From Smallanthus sonchifolius (Eukaryota > Streptophyta > Magnoliopsida > Asterales > Asteraceae): DNA of 64,000 nucleotides. The DNA is taken from positions 104,763,501 to 104,827,500 of the forward strand of contig CM042021.1 of assembly GCA_023525975.1 (NCBI GenBank). Reading direction: 5' to 3'. Below are positions 59,700 to 64,000 of the stretch, one piece after another. Under the pieces are notes generated by a model. It saw only the letters and a program-made list of their open reading frames with translations. It did not search any database and was not told the DNA's origin. Position 1 is the first letter of the stretch. Each line of letters begins with the position of its first letter. A program made the translations under genes and the position numbers.

Positions 59700-61700
59700 T
59701 ACTTTTTATAGAGTTTATTTATAACAAAAAATATATTCTAAATTTATGCCAATGCCATTAGTTTAATTGGAATGATGATAAGAAATACACAGGTTATATT
59801 GACATGAAAATTTGAAATAGAATTATGTAAAAAATAACTTTCTTACAACAAATAAACTTATTTCATAACCTTTTTTTATATATGTATTTAATAAAAAAAA
59901 CTACGGAACTTAATCGGGTAAAAAAAGTTAAAAGTCTTAATCATACTTTTTTTTTTGGTAACGGGCACTATGCCTGTAAAATATTATAAAAAGTAATTGC
60001 TGAGTACAAACAAAGCCTACATATATATGTTTTTTTTTGTATCCCAACACTTTATATAACATGAAAGGACAACATAAGATACGTATAAAGACAGATCTTT
60101 TTATGTTTTTTTTAGTTAGTCACATAATTAAATTAAGTTTTTTTTTAAATGTATATATTTAAAATAGGGGATACATGTAATTTCGTGTTTTTAAAGGTAT
60201 ATATTTACTCCATGAGATACATGGTTATTATTGCATTACTCGTTTTGGTCAAAGAATTACTATAATTGCAATGCTTTTCTTATAAAATTAATCTTTATTA
60301 GTTGCAACAACTAAATAAGAAGAATTCAAAACAATATATACTTTTAAATATTAAATACATAGCACAAAAATTTGTAAAAACTATTTCTTAACATTTTCTT
60401 ATAGATATATAAGTGGAATTTAGATGTACTAATAATTCTTATATTTAAATTAGTAGTTACGGTTCTTATACTTTGATTACTGATTAGAACCCTTCACTAT
60501 TGTTTTAAATTCTATGAGCAATTAAAGTTACAAATTTCAAGCACGTTCCTAAAATATTATTAAAATAAATTTAAAAGAATTATTATATAAATATTAATTA
60601 AATATTTGTATATTTTTCTTTAATAAAAATAAAATGGAATTATAATGATTAGATTGCTAGAAGTATGAGTTATTGCCATCAAATAGTACTTTGAATATGA
60701 CAAAGGTCGAGAGCATGAATCACATGTTGTGTTTCGTACTACTGAAGTATGACTATGGTTGGAAATGTTTCTTTTAAAAAAAAATTATCCCTTAGTAATA
60801 GTAGGTTGATATTGACACCCTTGGGTCCTTCAAATGATGATGTTAGCCCTAGCGCATTTAGATTTTGCCATCGTAAAAAGTTACAAATTAACTAAATAAA
60901 TTAAATACGTGTTCAAAATGTCCATACCAAGCCTCTTTCGTGTTTTGGCTTCTCGTAACACATCTTCATCTCAATCGTTGCATCTCTTTTTTCGAGTCTA
61001 CTTTGATGTTTTATACATGAGCCACTGGTACTGTTTATAGATCTGGTTATTCGTAAAATGGTCAACTTCTTATTGCAAATTAATGTCGTGAAGGAAACAC
61101 AATATACTTACTTGATTAGTGCTTGTATATATTGAATGGTATTTTACCAAGAAGGGAATGTAGGAACCGTTCGCATAAAATAAAATACTTTTATAGAATT
61201 CGATTACATTGCAAAGGAAAGGAAAAATAAAACGGCAAAACTACAACAATTATACAAAAGAAATGCAGCAAAGTACAAGAAAGGTGTAGAAGCAGATGAT
61301 GTTTTGATAGAGAATTCACATTAGATACGGGTCACTTAAAATAAATTTCGAGTCTCACAAGAGAACTCGTTTGTTTCCCAGCATACAACAACCAAAGCAG
61401 TTAGTACTGTCGGGGAGGACCTAGCACCTGAAACTCTACCTTGAAGGAAGAGAGGAAAAGAAGGTCAAAGCTTGCTAGAGAATGATCTAAGTGTTTGTTC
61501 AAGCGCTGTGCGAATTGATGTCTAAACAAGTAAAGAGCCCTTAGCATTTAAGGCAAAACAAAGTTGAAAACAGCTTTTTGATATGTCAAAATTGCATTGA
61601 ACGTCTTCAATGCATTTTGTTATGTTTTGAATTTTCAAACGAAACTATCAAGACTTCTATTTCAACACCAGCTTAAGTGGAAAATATTTTGCAATTGAAA
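59700..61700. other. AT-rich stretch without recognised genes
   Basis: Long A/T runs and many stops occur in all frames. I see no repeat ends or coding signals. Confidence 0.4.
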
Positions 61701-62171
61701 TTGTAGTGTTGCTACGCTAGCTAGTTCACGCCACATGGTATTCACATCTCACGCCACATGCATGTTGCACCGAGTACGCACCGCCATGCGCCATGATGAG
61801 CGCCATGTACAACTCGACGTGCCACCTGCGCCCGCGTTAGTGGCATGCCACCATGGTCCGGATGCCTCCCGTCACGCTACCATGGTCCGGACGCTACCAC
61901 ACACAGTCAAAATTACAAAGGAGACTCTCATGTGACTCGCGGCTCCAAACCGCCACAGTGCGCCCATCCCCCACGCCATGTGCGTGTGTCCGAGTTAGGG
62001 TCCAAAGCACCCCTAGGGTCCCACTAGTTCCCTTGGATAAGGTAACAATTGTTAAGGAGTACTCCTCTTTATATACCCCTCAAAGGTATATCATCCCACC
62101 AATGTCGGATAACTTTCCACCACTTTTCCATCAAAAAATGCTTGAAATTTTCTCAGCTCTAACAACTCTAA
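61701..62171 (+). other. GC-richer, LTR-like stretch with a TATA box
   Basis: Locally repeated CACGCCACATG and ACCATGGTCCGGA words (61725-61895) precede TTTATATA at 62068-62075 and the ACCAATGTCGGATAACTTTC segment. That last part resembles retroelement U3 regions, but no LTR ends were found. Confidence 0.35.
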
Positions 62172-62287
62172 ACACCCAACGGGTATTTTTATGAAACTAA
62201 CGGGTATACACAATTACCCGCTGATATGCCCGATACCCGACAGGTAAATACCCGATGGATACCTAAAGGTTTGACTGCCATCCCTAG
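62172..62287. mobile_element. Right part of a GGGTAAATACCCG-type MITE
   Basis: Words such as ACGGGTATACAC, GATACCCGACAGG and AAATACCCGATGG run up to a TGACTGCCATCCCTA end, which resembles hAT-like MITE termini. The left end is not recognised. Confidence 0.45.
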
Positions 62288-62870
62288 CCGCGGAGCACCA
62301 CAACCGTTGTATGCTACCGTACAACCACCACCGTCCACACCATCTAACAAGTTAGATTTTTATTTTGGGTTATATTTTTATTTTTTAATATGTTGTGGAT
62401 TTGGGTTAGATTTTGATTTTTGAATGTGTAGTTTAAATTAGGGTTTATTTTTTTGTAAAATTGTTGAATTATGACTTGTTTAGACATGAAAGTGTGATTT
62501 GTTGGATTATATTGAATGTGAATTGTATGGTTTAGACAAGTATTGTGACTTGAGTTATATTTGTTAGACTAGTATTGAGATTTAGATTATATTTGTGAAA
62601 TTAGGACTTGATTTGGTATGTTCAAATGTAAATTAGGTATGCGCAATTTTGACTTGTGAAATAGATATATGTAAATGTGAATTATGTATGTACAATTGCG
62701 AATTGTGAAATTAGGGCTTGATTTGAAGGCATGGACTTGTGGAACTAGCTTGATTTGGGGACTCGGGCTTGTTTTATGTGTACAACTGTTGGCACTATGA
62801 ATTATGTACCTTGATTTATATAATGGTTTGTGAATGTTATGTGGTTAACTTAGAATGTAACTTGTTTTTA
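62288..62870. other. AT-rich stretch
   Basis: No gene is supported. The spacing of GTGAATTATGTATG-like words suggests old local duplication. Confidence 0.3.
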
Positions 62871-63179
62871 CAACGACGGTATGCTCCAATTGTAGCACCG
62901 GCAAGAAAACTCCCACCTCTACTTCACGTGGAGGGGGCAACACTTACAAGAGTACTGGCCCCTCGGATTCACGTTTCTCACACAACATTAACCACATGTA
63001 TTGTGACCGATTTGCTAATGCATCTTATGAAGCCAACAACAGTGCTGCTTGACCGATGGGCCGATGAGCATGAGAACGGGGCCTTAGATTTTGATATTGA
63101 TGATATTGGTATTGGTCTTGAATCATCTCACACCCCTTTAGGGTCAAGGTGGCCCCAATGTTCAAAAGAAGCTTCCTAA
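62769..63179 (+). CDS. Hypothetical reading frame
   Basis: A 136-codon frame whose second half (from about 62880) is of protein-like composition: RYAPIVAPARKLPPLL, then LLDRWADEHENGALDF and an acidic FDIDDIGIG segment. The first half is hydrophobic and Cys-rich and probably not coding; a splice acceptor near 62870 is possible. I recognise no family or domain. It may be an exon fragment or chance. Confidence 0.2.
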   Translation: MFYVYNCWHYELCTLIYIMVCECYVVNLECNLFLQRRYAPIVAPARKLPPLLHVEGATLTRVLAPRIHVSHTTLTTCIVTDLLMHLMKPTTVLLDRWADEHENGALDFDIDDIGIGLESSHTPLGSRWPQCSKEAS

Positions 63180-63392
63180 GCATCTTGATAACCGGGAAGA
63201 GATTAAGATAGTCGTAGATTATGGGTAGTATATTGCAATAACTATTTATTATGTTACTTTGTATTGTATTAATTATTAAACTAATTTTATGACCAATTTG
63301 TCTTACTTTTATAGATTTGATAACATTCTGCATAATAACAACCACACTTAAGAGTTGCTTCGCTGGTCCACGGTGTTATTGGAAGGACCTCC

Positions 63393-64000
63393 TGTAACAC
63401 TCCAATTTTTAAGGAAATATAAAGTTCATGGGTTAAAGTGTAATTTCACAAAAGTTAAGGGGTTGAAAATAAAAAAAATTGAAAATCGGATGGTAGCGGC
63501 CGCTACCAAACTTTTGGCGGTCCCTACGTGTTGGCAAAGGCAATGATGAGAGAATGTGATGTGATGCAAAGCATACATCTATTTCCGTCGTGTTTCGTGT
63601 CGTTTTTATGTTGTTTTCGAGTCGTATTGAGTCTATTATAGTTAGTATTTACTTGTGTCTTGTTTTGTAGGTAATCAGGTGAGTTTGGAGCTAAAACGAG
63701 CAAGTATGGTGAAGGAACGAGCAAACGAGGAAAACCGATCAAAAGACAGAAACTTTCTGTCTTTGAGTGCGCCTCGCGGTACGCGAGACATGAGGGCCTT
63801 CCCCCTCGCGGTACGCGAGGGGTGTGTTTTCAGGAAACTTATGTGCCAAGCTAGTCTCTCGCGGTACGCGAAAAGTGGCTACTCTAGGCTTTGCGGTACG
63901 CGGGAGACCCCAGTTATGGGGATTTTTAGCTATTTTCATGGTATAAAAGGTTGAGTTCGTTTCTAGGGTTGAGAATTCGATTCCAGACGTACAGATTAGA
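63393..64000 (+). mobile_element. Start of an LTR (probably gypsy), cut by the window end
   Basis: TGTAACACTCCAATTTTTAA opens like common plant LTRs of this type. It is followed by an AT-rich part, four CTCGCGGTACGCGAG-like hairpin words and a TATA box TATAAAA at 63942-63948. The body of the element would lie to the right of the window. Confidence 0.5.
63772..63904 (+). repeat. Four CTCGCG-GTA-CGCGAG hairpin words
   Basis: Copies are at about 63773-63787, 63805-63819, 63858-63871 and 63891-63904. The arms are CTCGCG/CGCGAG around GTA; the last copy is degraded. They stand 40-170 bases upstream of the TATA box. Confidence 0.85.

Noticed and set aside
61735..62194. Overlapping frames in the CATGG-rich segment
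   Set aside because: Three frames overlap in different registers with biased composition and no recognisable domain.

Overview
The window looks like repeat-dominated nuclear DNA of a flowering plant. The evidence is plant-type Ty1/copia and chromodomain Ty3/gypsy retrotransposons, a FAR1-type Mutator-like (MULE) transposase, an ATHILA-type ORF1, a fragment of a plant AP2/ERF domain and many MITEs. An asterid, perhaps Asteraceae, is my guess from the general look of the repeats; the sequence does not prove it. I see no intact host gene, no rRNA, no complete tRNA gene and no CRISPR array. Nearly every long open reading frame is retroelement debris or a by-product of microsatellites.

Layout. 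1-2.55 kb: an LTR-like, internally repetitive retroelement end cut by the window edge. 2.86-12.19 kb: four consecutive inverted-repeat elements (A-D) separated by (TA)n tracts. A carries a broken AP2/ERF fragment. B is filled by a hierarchical CATTGTGTAAT-type tandem array. C is rich in a short palindrome. D carries a G-rich strand. 12.4-21.9 kb: exon-like pieces of an unrecognised minus-strand pseudogene, split by a complete Ty1/copia element (13796-21677, duplication AGACC) whose gag and pol contain several stops.

23.55-45.1 kb: one old MULE whose inverted ends, built around a hairpin motif, lie 21 kb apart because two retrotransposons inserted into it. A gypsy chromovirus (23969-34390, duplication GTCAT) sits immediately behind the apparent transposase start codon. 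A gag-only copia-type element (36709-44157) sits in an ATHILA ORF1-like reading frame that follows a truncated transposase. The gag-only element shares its 3' untranslated region with the autonomous-type copia upstream, which suggests mobilisation in trans.

45.1-53.3 kb: a MITE field with three hAT-like MITEs (two with recognisable 8-bp duplications), two fold-back elements, a SINE-like remnant and a copia gag relic. 53.64-59.69 kb: an old short-LTR copia element on the minus strand (duplication ATAAA) whose primer-binding region matches the 5' half of a tRNA. 59.7-63.4 kb: AT-rich sequence with little recognisable. 63.39 kb to the end: start of another LTR with hairpin motifs and a TATA box.

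By eye, LTR divergence is about 2.4% for the first copia, about 5% for the gypsy, about 6% for the gag-only element and about 8% for the short-LTR copia. The last three therefore appear older than the first.
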